In this document: piece after piece, positions 1 through 10,997 of the stretch
Layout of the letters: each line of letters begins with the position of its first letter
Numbering within the stretch: the first letter of the stretch is position 1
NCBI GenBank assembly: GCA_020284085.1
Contig: JACEVL010000339.1
Span: 321,501 to 385,500, forward strand
Length of the DNA stretch: 64,000 nt
Reading direction: 5' to 3'
From: Aporrectodea caliginosa
Lineage: Eukaryota; Annelida; Clitellata; Crassiclitellata; Lumbricidae
The notes under the pieces: model-generated
Told to the model about the DNA's origin: nothing
What the model saw: only the letters and a program-made list of their open reading frames with translations
Database searches by the model: none
Made by a program: the position numbers and the translations under genes

Positions 1-345
1 ACATAGTGAGGTTCACGACTGACAGCAAAGAAGTTCATCATCTTTAACAAGAGAGAGAATTTGTTTACATGCTTTATGTTACATGACTAAGCAAGTAAAG
101 CAGTTTTAGGACAACTTGTCTTTAAACTATTAATAAGCACATTTATAAGGAGATGTTGTACGATTAACAAAGCAATTTAGTGTTCATAATTATAACAGAA
201 AAAGCAAAGAGCTTAAAGTCATCAAATTAACAACTTCAACATCGTTTGAAAGTACATACCTCAGCAGTCGTACATTTCAAAGTATTTTTAACTTTATTAT
301 TCAACAGCCATTTGCTTAGATGTAGCCTCTAAAGATGTGTATAAT
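1..345 (+). other. 3' end of a paralogous ITIM-type receptor gene (stop codon and 3'UTR)
   Basis: The first bases read ACA TAG and then match, with scattered differences, the stop codon and 3'UTR that follow the ITIM-type tail exon at 21,210. The shared block begins AGTGAGGTTCACGA and weaker similarity continues for about 300 bases (compare 21,205-21,545). I infer that the window opens in the last codon of an upstream tandem copy of that receptor, with its stop one codon earlier (AAG changed to TAG). Only the end is visible, so nothing can be said about the domains of that copy. Confidence 0.6.
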
Positions 346-559
346 ATAATCGGATTATAATAATTATATGCTAAAGACTTACATTTATTATACTTTCTTC
401 AGTTCGAAAACCGAGGCATAGGCCTACATGATTTTAATTTTATTCAAGTTATGTTATTCATTGTAGGCTACTCTTTGACATTATTGAAGTTAGTGCAATA
501 AACGGTATTCTATATATTGTTCAATATCAAATTAACTCTGTTTCCCATTCGTTTACATT

Positions 560-700
560 AATTGATGTCACCCGACTCTTTCTCTGAAGCTGGGCCTCGC
601 AATAGCAACCATCGACCGATGGCACTCCAAATCCCAGCCGTTATCAGGTCAAAATCCAGAAGATCAGTCTGTGACTAACCCACTGTGTGGTGCAGCGTAA
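560..700 (+). repeat. Interspersed repeat (CGATGG family), copy 1
   Basis: Contains ACCGATGGCAC, ATCAGGTCAAAATCCAGAAG and ATCAGTC. The same blocks recur in the same order at 11,545-11,620, 27,470-27,565, 36,205-36,460 and 40,722-40,815. It looks like a dispersed non-coding element or a piece of one. Confidence 0.5.
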
Positions 701-889
701 GCCAAACAAGACAGTCTCTCATTTTCAAGACATTGCTGAAAATAAGTGAATTAGACTTCTATCCAGTGATATGACTTCAAAGTCGTTTAAAATTCATGAA
801 CATGCACTCGAAACTCGAATCTAACAAACACTGTTAGGTCACATTCAGTGACCTTATCACATATCTACTCCATTACCTACAGGCACCGA

Positions 890-1495
890 TTATTGTCAAC
901 GTCATCGTGAGTGCGCATGTAACAGCGGACAACAGCTGCAATAGAGAAATAAAGATACATATAGGAAAGGCAACTGCTGCATTTGAGAAGCTTACTAAGA
1001 TCTGGAAGAAAAAGGGATTCAGTATGAAGACTAAGATTCCATAGTCTTGAGCACGCTGCTGTATGGATCTGAGACATGGCCAATTACGGTGACAAACAGG
1101 AGAAGATTGGAAAGCAGTAGTACATCATAAGTGGCTGAGAATAATCCTACATGTATCATGGCACCACAAGATACCAAACGAAACTGTCAGAGATGGAACG
1201 GGACAAGAAGATATAGAAACCATCGTTAGAAAGAGAAGATTGCAGTGGATGGGGCATGTGTGTCGTATGGATGAAGATAGACGAGTCAAACAAGCGATGT
1301 CCTGGAATTCTGGAGGTAGAAGGAAGAGAGGAAGACCACGTAAGAACTGACCGGAAACCATCAGAGACGACTTGAGATGCCTGGAGATGTCGTGGGACGA
1401 CGCCGTTGAGCTGGATATGGACAGAGACGAGGAGATGCGCTGCCTGATGTGCAGACCTGTACAGGAAGGACTGAGTACTAAATACGTCTAATTAT
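890..1495 (+). mobile_element. Decayed LINE ORF2 C-terminal fragment
   Basis: Broken plus-strand frames read like the end of RTE/CR1-type LINE ORF2 proteins. Recognisable words are KATAAFEKL, RRLQWMGHVCRMD and a GRRKRGRPR basic block, followed by IRDDLRCLEMSWDDA. Several stops and frameshifts interrupt it, so it is a dead 5'-truncated copy. Confidence 0.75.
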
Positions 1496-1499
1496 TATA

Positions 1500-2100
1500 A
1501 TGGTACTGTAATACATTTCACTGCAAAGATATAACTAGGTTGAGATAAGAGTAGGCCCTATCCGCCCTACAGAATACCACCTCAACAAAATGTAGGCCTA
1601 ATTAGAATTCGACTATTTTATTACAATACTGCTAGAGTCTCTGATCCTTATATAGAACCAGACCTCATGTTGCCTACTTCTATATTTTCTGTTATGACTG
1701 CGCTTGCTGGTGCCGCCTAATTAGCTCTTTAGGCGTTGTAGAATCTGAAAATAGCAATTACGATTAGGATAATTGTATCCTATCATAATATTATTGCTAA
1801 ACAAACCATAGAGCTCAATCTAGTACGTTAATTAAGGGTCTGTTTTCTCAGGACAACTCCAGTGTACTATTTTTAAAATCGCGCTTGAAACTAATAATAA
1901 TTATGTCTGTTTCTGAATGATAAAATTGAACAGTGCGAAGTGAAGGGTATATTAGTAATAGCTCCGTGTCTACGACTGCTAATACTTCCTCCTATAATGA
2001 TATCTTCGGTTAAAAATAAATGTAGCTTGCAGCAGAGAAAAACAGAATTACATCCTCATTGGATATTAAAAGTTTCTTATTTATATGTTCATCATTGGAC
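1500..2100. other. No gene seen; possible upstream region of the first receptor
   Basis: AT-rich single-copy-looking DNA with no recognisable coding or repeat content. It lies just 5' of the signal-peptide exon at 2,122 and may include its promoter and 5'UTR, but no promoter motif stands out. Confidence 0.3.
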
Positions 2101-2121
2101 AAAGCTAAGCAAAAGTTTGAG

Positions 2122-2182
2122 ATGTGTTTCCTTCACCAGCGGTGGTCTTTTGGCAGGACCGTTTTGACAACTATTTTTCTGG
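2122..2182 (+). CDS. Signal-peptide exon of a C-type lectin receptor (receptor A, exon 1)
   Basis: ATG with G at -3 opens MCFLHQRWSFGR, followed by a hydrophobic stretch TVLTTIFLG. The exon closes at a GTAGGT donor after one base of the next codon (phase 1). The coding part is 61 nt, the same length and phase as the independent signal exon at 10,937-10,997, which supports the call. It would direct the CTLD encoded 0.4 kb downstream to the secretory pathway. The hydrophobic core is short and transcript evidence is absent, so this is a prediction. Confidence 0.6.
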
Positions 2183-2597
2183 GTAGGTAATTAGATTTTT
2201 CTGTGGAAGATGTTGAGGAGTTTCAATCATAAGAAATTCTTTTACCGTTTCCTGGCGAATGTATTTTCTGCATGGCTTCGCTAATGGAACATGACTTCGA
2301 CTTCTATTTGCTTTGAACCGTCCATCGGTTTATGTCTGCAACAGAATTCCGTAGCTATACTTACATTCATTAAATTTATCGGGTTGTATACGCTTTAGGT
2401 TCTTTTAACACATACTACCTGCGTGTTATCACTGGTAGAATTGATCATATTTTTTTAGTTCAGATGATTGGCCCTATAATTATGGTTATAACAACCTCCA
2501 ATTTGTGATTAATGCGCTTATGTTGTATTTGATATTTATGTAATATTGTTGACGCCTTTGAACGTTGGAGATTATTTATTTATTATTTGCACGACAG

Positions 2598-2888
2598 GGT
2601 TCTCTTTCGTTGACAAGAGTACTTCAAATCAAGCGATCTGTAGAAGCACCAACTCGAGAAGCATTTCTTATTTCAAAGTAACCAATGTGGAATTGGATTG
2701 GAATAAAGCTTTGCAAGAATGCATTAATCGAGAATCAAACTTGCCTGTCATTTGTAACAAAAACGAGCAGGATGCTTTAATGAACTATCTAAAAGTAGAT
2801 ATAGGGCGGTCATCCGTATGGACATCCGGGAGAAAGAATCAATTCTTCAACTGGACATGGATTGATGGACAACCTTTCAATACTAGTC
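2598..2888 (+). CDS. First half of a C-type lectin-like domain (receptor A, exon 2)
   Basis: The exon opens after a TTTGCACGACAG acceptor and closes at a GTAAGA donor; both ends are phase 1. It encodes 97 residues with the CTLD pattern: a W-N-A-x4-C helix (LDWNKALQEC), an LPVI strand, a DALMNYL helix and the aromatic WTSGR...FNWTWIDG core. It is clearly homologous to the minus-strand exon at 9,317-9,622 (NDQDVLEGYL, WTAGR, TWTWVTGE). The canonical WIGL core is replaced by VWTSG, and no EPN or QPD calcium/sugar motif is visible, so classical sugar binding is doubtful. With 4,154-4,267 it completes one extracellular CTLD. Confidence 0.8.
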
Positions 2889-3360
2889 GTAAGACGTTCA
2901 TTTTTTCTATGGATACTGATACAACATAGCATAAGAATGAATCTGTGAAAACTGTATACAGTATATACTCCATTGGTTCTCAAATCATATCAAATTCTTG
3001 TATTCAATATCAAGTTATCAATATCGCACCTTGCTACAACAGTGTTACAGTCAACTATTAGACTAAGCTTAAGTTAGCGCACTTTTCAGTTGATGCTTTT
3101 ACATAAGACTGGTGAAATAAAGTTCAATTGTTCATGTTAAGTATCAGGTTTCTTTTTTAGCGACGATCAGACAGTTTTACTGTATGACTTTCAATGATTA
3201 CGTGACACTACCTTAACTAGAGTGACTGTCTTTATGCGGTTAACCGTTCTACTTTCGCGCGGAATCCTCAGGATGACCACAAATTAACCATCAGCCTCGA
3301 ATACACAATTCTTTCGTCAAGACTGTGCTGCGTGTCGTTTGGAATATCAATTAATCATTT

Positions 3361-3720
3361 TTATTGACCCCAGAAAATGTAAAATATCGAATTTATATAC
3401 ATACAATAGAACCCACAAGAGAAAGCGGGAGGACCATGTCCTAAGGTCTGGACGTCGTTAGCATTGAAGTGGCCAGTGGCGAGGTGTTTAGTAAATAAGG
3501 AAGGAATGTCCGCTGTGTAAAGTAGGTACAAGATGGGGGCCGAGGACTGAGCCCTGCGGGACACCGAACTAGAATTCAGCCCAGATCGTTCTGGAATCAC
3601 CAAGGACAACCATCTGTACGATCTGAAAGAATAGATTTGAGCCACAATGGCCACAAGATAGTTCAAGACGCTGCAGGATCAACTATATCAAAGGCGGAGG
3701 CAACACCAAAACGTATCAGG
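3361..3720 (-). mobile_element. CR1/L2-type LINE reverse transcriptase fragment
   Basis: The minus strand reads APILYLLYTADIPSLF and then TGHFNANDVQ. These match the L-Y-x-L-Y-T-A-D-I-P and YADDVQ region of CR1/L2-like reverse transcriptases. The catalytic YADD is mutated to NAND, so it is dead. It lies in the intron of receptor A. Confidence 0.75.
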
Positions 3721-4153
3721 AGTGTTTACATGTAGATTCTTTATATACGAATTTTACAAGTTGCATGCGACTTACTGATTCAACAATCAGCTGATTCAAC
3801 GTCCTGCTTAAATAGGGTCGCCTATTAACACAGGTTAAATTTGGATGGCGATTGATTGTTGTTGGCATGAACGTATTTTATATTTATGTGAACATACGAC
3901 GTGAACATCTTTTATCTAATTTAGTGATCACAGGATTCTCAAAAAGACTCTATGTAATGTAGGCCTATAATCAATCTACTGAGTGCAAAAGCGAATGAAT
4001 GTTGTGTCGTGCACAAGTAAACGTGCACTATAAAAGCTTTTATTAAATGGTGATCATTGAAATGTCACAATCTAGGAACATAGAATTTAAGGTCCGATTA
4101 AGTATGGTATGACATGAGCTTACACCGACATTGTGCTGTTTCTGTTTATGTAG

Positions 4154-4267
4154 GTTTCATATCATCAGAGCATGAATCCTATACTCACGTTGCTTTGGAA
4201 TTGGAATCGGCAAATTATAAGGCTCTAGAACCTGTGCATAAATGCTACTACCTTTGTCACTATTCAG
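4154..4267 (+). CDS. Second half of the C-type lectin-like domain (receptor A, exon 3)
   Basis: The acceptor is TCTGTTTATGTAG and the donor GTTTGTG; both ends are phase 1, so the reading frame from 2,888 continues exactly. The 38 codons include HVALELESANYKAL and end CYYLCHYS, the position of the last conserved CTLD strand and cysteine. It aligns with VYAALRKDF...YICQHE at 7,401-7,517. No plus-strand transmembrane exon lies nearby. The phase-matched TM exon is on the minus strand at 13,824-13,908 (see the inversion finding). In the orientation given, the next compatible plus-strand TM exon is at 19,931. Confidence 0.7.
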
Positions 4268-4520
4268 GTTTGTGAACTCTTGACATTATTCATAATGTCA
4301 GATTCTTTATGTTGCGACACTGATTATTCTAAATAATTCGTATGGGATCTTAGCTGTTATGCAGATGTGACCTTACAATCATAAAGAATCCCTTTGATCA
4401 ATGTTTCTCTTCTCAATTAAAGCCCTTTAGGTTGACTTTATTCTTTAGCCCATCTCGTTAAAGACTTACTCATCCAGAATGCACGATAACGAATGTAGAA
4501 TTTTTAACTAGAGGTCTAAT

Positions 4521-4772
4521 CGGGGGGGGGGGCCGATAGCGCATTGGATAACACACTGGCATAGAGAGCGTAAGGTACCGAGTTCGAGTCCCGTAGGGCG
4601 GACACGCTTTGTAGGCTGCTATCAGCGCCGTGTATTGCAGGCTGTCTGTTCTGCTAGTGGTTAAGATTTTTGTCTTCTGTCATCTGTGTTCTTGTGAATT
4701 GTTTCAATTGCATAACTGTACACTGTAACGGGTTGCGGTTTGTCAACCGGATTGTTTCAATAAACGAAAAAA
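4521..4772 (+). mobile_element. tRNA-derived SINE, family 1 (plus copy)
   Basis: The 5' part resembles a tRNA: TAGCGCATTGGATAACACA (box A region) and GAGTTCGAGTCCC (box B) in correct order. A tRNA-unrelated body follows, ending AATAAACGAAAAAAAATATT. A second copy in reverse orientation lies at 9,790-10,046, sharing the body words TTGCGGTTTGTCAACCGG and ATTGTTTCAATAAA. Confidence 0.8.
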
Positions 4773-5114
4773 AATATTATTATACCGAATATGATGAATC
4801 CGAATAAACGTGTGTATGGATCATAAAATTGACCGAGACAATAATAAGATATCTTTATAGGTTTCCTAAATAACAAACTGGGTAGCGCTCTAGATTCACA
4901 AAAAATAAGACCACTGTTCAATTACGTTTGGTATAAACTTTAGGTTCTTCATGTAACTCTGGAAATGCCATACGCGTGATAAACGGCTGCGTGAGACCAA
5001 GTGATGACGATCCTATCAGTAATAAATTACAGTCCATAACTCGAATCTGAAGCCATGTAAAGTTTTGTCTCCCACAGCACAAAATATTGGGACGAGCAGT
5101 CGACTGCTTGTCCA

Positions 5115-5170
5115 CTGGGTGTCACTGAAGGGGTGCTATATAAATGTTCAATTACATTACATTACATTGG
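5115..5170 (+). repeat. LINE/SINE 3' terminus with ATTAC tail
   Basis: GGGGTGCTATATAAATGTTCAATTACATTACATTAC is the 3' end shared by several elements here (10,753, 11,506, 12,480, 35,740, 46,170). It ends in a short tandem repeat, typical of target-primed retroposons. Confidence 0.6.
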
Positions 5171-6196
5171 CAGATTGATAATGCATTCGCCTTCACTTCT
5201 GTGTCTGCAATTCAACTCTCAGTGCATTGCATGAAAATGAAGTTTCATAGTAAACCATGTAACCTGCATGGAAACTTTTTACAGGTGGCAGACACCTGTT
5301 GCTATTTTTGTGTTCCCATTCCTACCTTCATATCAGCAGCGGAAAACCATTTAATTCATTTTGGTTTCATGTTGTTAGGTTGGTCACACCTCTGAGGAAT
5401 TTTCTCTTTACGATACACGAAATAAATGTAAAATTATGTAACAAATGAGCAAAAAGAAACATACAGGTAACAACTCGTTTACTCGCCTCTACACAAACTC
5501 CTCAGAAGCGTAAAGGTAACAGAACCATACTTCTCTAAATACCTCAATAGAAACTGGTCAGAAGTATGGTCCAAATGTCAACGGATCTTGCCCAGCTGCA
5601 GCACAGCCACAGCAATAGCAATCCTATGACACAAACCTTTTTACCTCCCAAAATGCATTACTCATCAGGTAAGGATGAAGAGTGGGAGCCAGGTGGCAAC
5701 GTATTCCATGGACAGTTATCCATCCAAGTACTAATCAAGCTCCATTTGTCTTAACCGCAACTGCCAGCATTGTACTAATGCAACAAGGGGCCAGACAATT
5801 ACATTACCTTACTGCAACAGGAAGAACCCCAAAACCATCATAGCAATGGATCCGAGTGAACAGCACAAAAACAGACCACGTCACTGATGAACCACTCTTG
5901 AATTTCCTAATTGTTCTACATCTCTATCATTATAGGTACCTACAGTTCAAGTACGCCAAATCAGCCATCACCTCTCTTAAATAAATTATGCTGTAAGGCC
6001 ATTTGACGCAACTCAATGCAGAACTGACATTTGTAATTATGTTTGCAATAAGAAATGTTATGAGGCATTAGATGTTGTAATAGGTATTTATATGGCTTAT
6101 CAAAAGTAATCTCAAGTGTAGACTTCAACAGAGCAGATAATAAATGTATGTATTTAATTTCACAAGCAAGTGGAAATTATGATTTTGAGTACTTAC

Positions 6197-6340
6197 CTCT
6201 TTGGCACACAACTTCCTTTGGTTGTTTGCATCCAACTGCCTTCCAATTACCATCGGATGCATCAATGGAAATACATTCGCCGCTCCTTGAAAAGATATTG
6301 ATGTCCCAATTGGTGAATTTAATATCGTCATTCGATTCCG
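6197..6340 (-). CDS. Second half of CTLD 2 (receptor B, exon 5)
   Basis: On the minus strand the exon runs from a TATGTAATGTGTTCAG acceptor to a perfect GTAAGT donor; both ends are phase 1. It encodes FTNWDIN, then GECISIDASDGNWKAVGC and ends VVCQRG. This is the classic C-terminal half of a long-form CTLD with three conserved cysteines. The canonical WND is replaced by GNWKAV. Joined to 6,847-7,074 it gives a complete CTLD. No minus-strand TM exon was found further downstream. Confidence 0.85.
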
Positions 6341-6846
6341 CTGAACACATTACATAAAGTGAACAAATTATATGTAATGTAGAATTGTAGAATGATTACT
6401 AAAATATAACTTTAAACTGTACACTCTATATAGGATAATAATCGACAGCCAACAGGGACCAGGATCATCCTGCTGCATTAAGGCCTCCTATTAGTACAAT
6501 AATTGAAACGGAAATAGAGCGAGAATGAACTTAAATGCGTAAACGCATCAAATCCTGGTGGCAGTGATCACAGACCAATTATAAAGTGATGTTATTTGAG
6601 TTTTCGCCCGTGCTCTATAAAGACACAATAATGTTCTACTACAGAGTTACACAGTGTCGATTACCAGGTTTTGTGGCAAATTTTAAATGCCTGCTGTGGA
6701 TATAGTTTCGTAATGTAAAACGTTTGGATTAAGTTCGTGCAACTAGTTTTTATTATGACGCTGCACTGTAACCATAGTTGTGTCTTCAACCTATGACGAT
6801 TCGTTACAAGACGTCTTTACAGCAAAATTATTATTCCTGAACAAAC

Positions 6847-7074
6847 CATTATCAGTCCGAAACCAACGCCAAGATTTCTTCCTCAATCCAATCCAATGAG
6901 TCCGGTCTAGTGTCAACTTTTTTAGAAATTCTTGGTCCTCGTCGCTTATGACTGCCAAGTCTCCGTTACTCATTAGGCACTGATTTCTGGCATCATACCA
7001 CGTTCTCCTGTCGTTAATCAATCTGAAACACTTGTTATTCACGATCATGTCGCTGACAGAGTTGCAGTAAGTAC
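6847..7074 (-). CDS. First half of CTLD 2 (receptor B, exon 4)
   Basis: The exon opens after GATATTTCAG and ends before GTTTGT, phase 1 at both ends. Residues include YCNS...NNKCFRLI, the helix RRTWYDARNQCLMSNGDLAVI, DEDQEFLKKL, and an intact WIGL core followed by WRWFRTDN. Cysteine pattern and WIGL make this the most canonical CTLD in the window. There is no EPN/QPD triplet, so calcium-dependent sugar binding is not predicted. The two CTLDs are separated by one phase-1 intron, as expected for shuffled extracellular modules. Confidence 0.88.
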
Positions 7075-7400
7075 CTGAAATATCCATTCAGAAATTCTAG
7101 AGTAACTATGTAGCACAAATATCTTAAGAAACTAAAGCCAACCATAGTCAGTGCAGCAAACTGAATCAGTTCGAACACTTTAAAGCAATGCATGTGGTAG
7201 AAAACGCAGTAAAATGAAATATATTTGCTACTTTTCTTGTCCTAATCTGGCAAAAATGCACCAGAATCGAACTGCCAACATTTCATAATATGTACTTTAT
7301 AACTTTCAAACAAGACTTAGTGACTAATACTGAGAGCTGACGTGGTTCAGTAAATCAATTTCTACTTGGAAATGTCGAAACTATGTAATTATTAACATAC

Positions 7401-7517
7401 CCTCATGTTGACAGATGTAGGGAAACTCGTTATGAGGAGCTCCTGTCGTTAATGTAAAATCTTTTCTTAACGCTGCATAGACTTCCCCAGTTTGTCTTCC
7501 TTTTCGCTGAAGTTCTA
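7401..7517 (-). CDS. Second half of CTLD 1 (receptor B, exon 3)
   Basis: The exon runs from a TTTTGTTACACAG acceptor to a GTATGT donor, phase 1 at both ends (117 nt). It encodes ELQRKGRQTGEVYAALRKD and ends FPYICQHEG, the terminal strand and last cysteine of a CTLD. It follows 9,317-9,622 in frame across a 1.8-kb intron. Confidence 0.8.
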
Positions 7518-8059
7518 CTGTGTAACAAAAAATGAGGCAACACAATGCGTAAGGTTAAAGTATTGAATACCAGAGCATAATTATAGGCCTAGCAGTGGCC
7601 ACAAACTATCGCTTTAAACTGAATTATAATTAGTGTATGATCAAATTGTATAAATCTGTCAAATTGTATGTAGGCTATGTATTAAATTACAGAAAACTGT
7701 GAAATGATCTACCTTGAGGCGGTTAATGTTTGTCGTATCAGATAAAATGAATTTACAACATCAGATAAACTAATTAAAACATTTAATGTGCATTTCCCAC
7801 AGAGTGGTGGCTCCAGAGTTTCCCCTGTAGACCCGCCACTGTTCCCACACTGGGTCGATAGAGGAGCTTGAAGAAATGTGATTGATGTTTATGCATGATT
7901 TACGATTTACGAACTATGATTTACGCATTTATCCGCTATCTGCTATCTGCCACTGAATAAATGTCTAGTTAATCTGGGTTTGTTGTATCCAGATTGCTGC
8001 TGAACATTTGCGCTATATAAATTCTGATTATAATGACAATAATTCATCAGAATACATTA

Positions 8060-9110
8060 TAGAACTCTATTTAATATTGCCCTTCTTCCAAAGTTCAAAA
8101 GTGCACGCACAATTCTCAGATCAGTATGGTTTCTGCCCCAAGGGATCTACCACCGCAGCCCTTATAGCCCTGACCCAGGGTGTTCTGGAGCTCCTTAAAG
8201 ATAACCTTTACATTCGTATGATGGCTCTCGACTTCTCCAAAGCTTTTGATACCATCCGTCAATGCGTATCTCGCGGAGCAACTGGCCGAGATTCCCATTC
8301 CAGACTTAATGCATGACTGGATTTTAGCCTTCCTGACAAACCATAGTCACGGACCAAAATGCAATGGATTGGTCTCGGATGCCACTAATATCAGAGCCAT
8401 CATTGTACAGGGCTCCGGTCTGGAACCATTGAACTTGAAAGCCATTGAGCCACATCGACGCTCAAAACAGTCCATCTCCGCAATCCGTGATAGTCCGAAT
8501 ACGCTGCCGACCCTTGCCTGTTAGTACCAGCCATTAGCAGTGACAAGACCGGGGAGAACTGGATAATGTAACGGAGTGGGCCAAGTGCTGCACTGTTAAT
8601 CAGGGAAAGACTCAGGAGAGGAGATGATAGTCCGTCGATAGGGTTGCGGCAGGTGGATCGTTTATAATAAGAATGTGTATAAATGTATGTACTCCAAAGT
8701 GCGGATATGCAATTGGTAAAGAATATACTTACTTACTAGTCCGTCCTAGGGTGCGCAGGTCCAGAGTGCCGGGTCTTCCGCGGGTCCAGAGCATGATTAT
8801 TCTATGAGTTGCCATGACTGTAAACCTAGGTTCTGAAGCGCATATGAAGTGCATATGCGTACAGGGAAGACAGTCTTTATATATGCCTGCGAATCATGAC
8901 AGCGAACGGCCTCAAGGGATCCAGTATACATGACGTGGTAAGAATTATCACATTAACCCGCATGTTCTATGCGAACCCGGTATAGTGGGGCTTCGCAGGG
9001 CAGCAGACTGCAGTCCGTGATAGACCGTTTGGTCCGACTGCACTATCTACCTGACGAGAGCCTTCAAGCAGTTATGTAAAACAGTGGATGGGAGCCTCTT
9101 TGCCTCTGTA
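8060..9110 (+). mobile_element. Decayed LINE reverse transcriptase, same family as the copy at 28.1 kb
   Basis: Plus-strand fragments in shifting frames read DQYGFCPKGSTTAALIAL, ALDFSKAFDTIR, then QGSGLEP and later FAGQQTA. Each matches in order the longer RT at 28,085-29,170 (DQYAF, SLDFSKAFDT, QGSGVGP, WWGFAGAED). Frameshifts and a deletion before the YADD region make it a pseudogene. Confidence 0.8.
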
Positions 9111-9316
9111 CTGCGTCATCAGGGCCATGCGTTGAATCCAAAGAAATTATTGTTTCAGAAATCCCAATTTTATTTTAGGAAACATCTTTTTCATTAATCC
9201 AGCTTCCATTTTAATTTGACGCTATAAAATAATTTACCAACCTGAACTAGGGGTGTACCCACATAATGATTGTTGTGTGTCTGTCTCTACGAAATAAAAC
9301 TATGACAAGGACGAAC

Positions 9317-9622
9317 CTTGATCAGATTCTTTCGGTGATTCTCCAGTTACCCATGTCCAGGTGCTGAGAGAAACGTTTCTGCCTGCTGTCCATGCAGCAG
9401 AATTTACTATATGTGACTTTAAATAACCTTCTAGAACATCTTGATCGTTTCTGTTACGAATGACCGGCATTGTTGAGTTTAAGGAATTACACAGTAGCCA
9501 GGCTTCATTCCATGGCAGAAGCTCCTGACTGCCTTTGAAATAGCAAATGATTTTACCGCGAACATTCGCACACGTTTCTTTAACGGGAATGCTGTTCCCA
9601 GGTAAAGCTAATTCTGTGATTC
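9317..9622 (-). CDS. First half of CTLD 1 (receptor B, exon 2)
   Basis: The exon opens after a TTTGTTTGGTTGCAG acceptor and closes before GTTCGT, phase 1 at both ends. The 102 residues contain TCANVRGKIICYF, PWNEAWLLCNSLNSTMPVI, NDQDVLEGYLKSH and AAWTAGRNVSLSTWTWVTGE. Two potential N-glycosylation sites (NST, NVS) fit an extracellular domain. It is the closest relative in the window of the plus-strand CTLD at 2,598-2,888. Upstream on the minus strand, the phase-1 signal exon at 10,937-10,997 joins in frame. Confidence 0.85.
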
Positions 9623-9789
9623 CTGCAACCAAACAAAACTGACAAGTGAAGAAAGGGTTTAGACTGTGTGCTTAGATGTACTAATAAATACCTAAACGAA
9701 GTTTAAAAAACATGTGACATATCGTCCTTTGCCTCAAATAAGTATAGTATAATATCAAAAGAACACGAGGTATACAAATGATAACCAAA

Positions 9790-10046
9790 CATAATAATAA
9801 TATTCTTTATTGAAACAATCCGGTTGACAAACCGCAACCGGTTACAGTGTACAGTTATGCAATTGAAACAATTCACGAGAACACAAATGATAGAAGACAT
9901 ATAAATCTTAACTACTAACAGAACAGACAGCCTGCAATACACGGCGCTAATAGCAGCCTACAAAGCATGTCCGCCTACGGATCTCGATCTCGGTACCTCT
10001 CGCTCTCTATGCCAGTGTGTTATCCAATGCGCGATCGGGCCCCCCC
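9790..10046 (-). mobile_element. tRNA-derived SINE, family 1 (minus copy)
   Basis: Reverse-complement copy of the SINE at 4,521-4,772: TTTATTGAAACAATCCGG tail end on the left, box B and box A complements near 9,980-10,035, and a C-run at the 5' terminus. It sits in the first intron of the minus-strand receptor. Confidence 0.8.
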
Positions 10047-10139
10047 CATGCAGTTATAGTATACTGTACATAATTTATCGTATGCTGTACATAGGGTATC
10101 GTAACTTTTCATAGACCTTACTTACGATAGGCCTAATTT

Positions 10140-10420
10140 TACGCGCTGAGAGCCAAAAATACATGTATAACGTTGCTGTGTGGATAAAATCTACTATAAT
10201 TCCCGTGGTCTTTCTACGAGGTTTATCGACGTTTGCTTCTCTGCCGCAGGACCCACGACATGGAACAGTCTTCCCAACCAAGTGAAGAATGCGCCATCTC
10301 TAGAGTTCAAATCAAAGCCCAATACCTTTCTTTTTAAGCAATCATATGACTGCCATTTACTTTTTGAACTCATGTGCAGCGCCATTTTCTTCGGCCTCGG
10401 CTGAGCTTCGATAGAAATCG
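10140..10420 (+). mobile_element. LINE ORF2 C-terminal fragment
   Basis: The plus strand reads NSRGLSTRFIDVCFSAAGP and TTWNSLPNQVKNAPSLEFK. The x-W-N-S-L-P pattern is typical of the extreme C-terminus of LINE ORF2 proteins. Upstream sequence is absent, so it is 5'-truncated. Confidence 0.65.
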
Positions 10421-10560
10421 TCTCACCATTTAAAAATACTATGAAAGTCAAGTGTATGCAGATTCCTTGACTAAGATACGTAGATCCAAAATCGGTCATT
10501 TCTGATACGGGACAACGTTACGTTGTTGAAATGCAAGCATAAGGAAAACAAAATCACTTC

Positions 10561-10784
10561 GGGCTCTCCACGGGTGGTGTAGGGGCATGTTCAGTGCCTT
10601 GCAGCCGGAGGGTTGCGGGTTCGAATCCACCTCAAGCCGCCGCGTAGGGACCCTGGGCAAGTCCTTCACTCGCAATTGCTCATGCGCTTCGGCGTGAAAC
10701 TCCGATTCAGTGTCCGCGCTGTAGTCGGGAGCGCCTCTGAGTAGAAATCTTGAAGGAGCGCTATAACAAGTGTTCATACGTACA

Positions 10785-10818
<34 letters not shown>

Positions 10819-10830
10819 CATACATACATT
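10561..10830 (+). mobile_element. tRNA-derived SINE, family 2, with CATA tail
   Basis: A tRNA-like head has GGTGGTGTAGGGGCATG (box A region) and a perfect box B GGTTCGAATCC. The body contains CCTGGGCAAGTCCTTCACTC, and the 3' end GGAGCGCTATAACAAGTGTTC is shared with LINE ends in the window. It finishes in a (CATA)n tract. Shared tails suggest mobilisation by the partner LINE. Confidence 0.8.
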
Positions 10831-10936
10831 AGGTACATTTATAATAGGTAGAATGAAATATAATAATTATGCAGAAGTTACTCCTGTCTGCAACGACTTA
10901 CGCAAGACATCTGTTGATAGAGATTAGAATACTCAC

Positions 10937-10997
10937 CGAAGACTATTACCAATAGAACATGTATTCCTATTGATTGGCAGAAGGGGATCGAAAACAT
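10937..10997 (-). CDS. Signal-peptide exon of a two-CTLD receptor (receptor B, exon 1)
   Basis: The minus strand has ATG with A at -3, then MFSIPFCQSIGIHVLLVIVF, a convincing signal peptide with a strong hydrophobic core. It ends at a consensus GTGAGT donor in phase 1. The coding part is 61 nt, identical in length to the signal exon at 2,122-2,182. The next exon on this strand (9,317-9,622) accepts phase 1, so the secreted/ectodomain frame is continuous. Confidence 0.75.

Noticed and set aside
4530..4600. tRNA gene (box A and box B present)
   Set aside because: The body continues into a SINE with an A-rich tail and has a second copy; cloverleaf stems are not maintained.
4918..5115. Minus-strand CUB-like coding exon
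   Set aside because: Only a faint resemblance, no splice sites, and it adjoins a retroposon 3' end on the other strand.
4521..10046. SINE pair as the recombination substrate of the receptor inversion
   Set aside because: The copies are inverted relative to each other, but the right one is at 9.8 kb, inside the inverted block, so they cannot mark both junctions.
10573..10640. tRNA gene with perfect box B
   Set aside because: It is the head of a SINE ending in LINE-like 3' sequence and a CATA tail.
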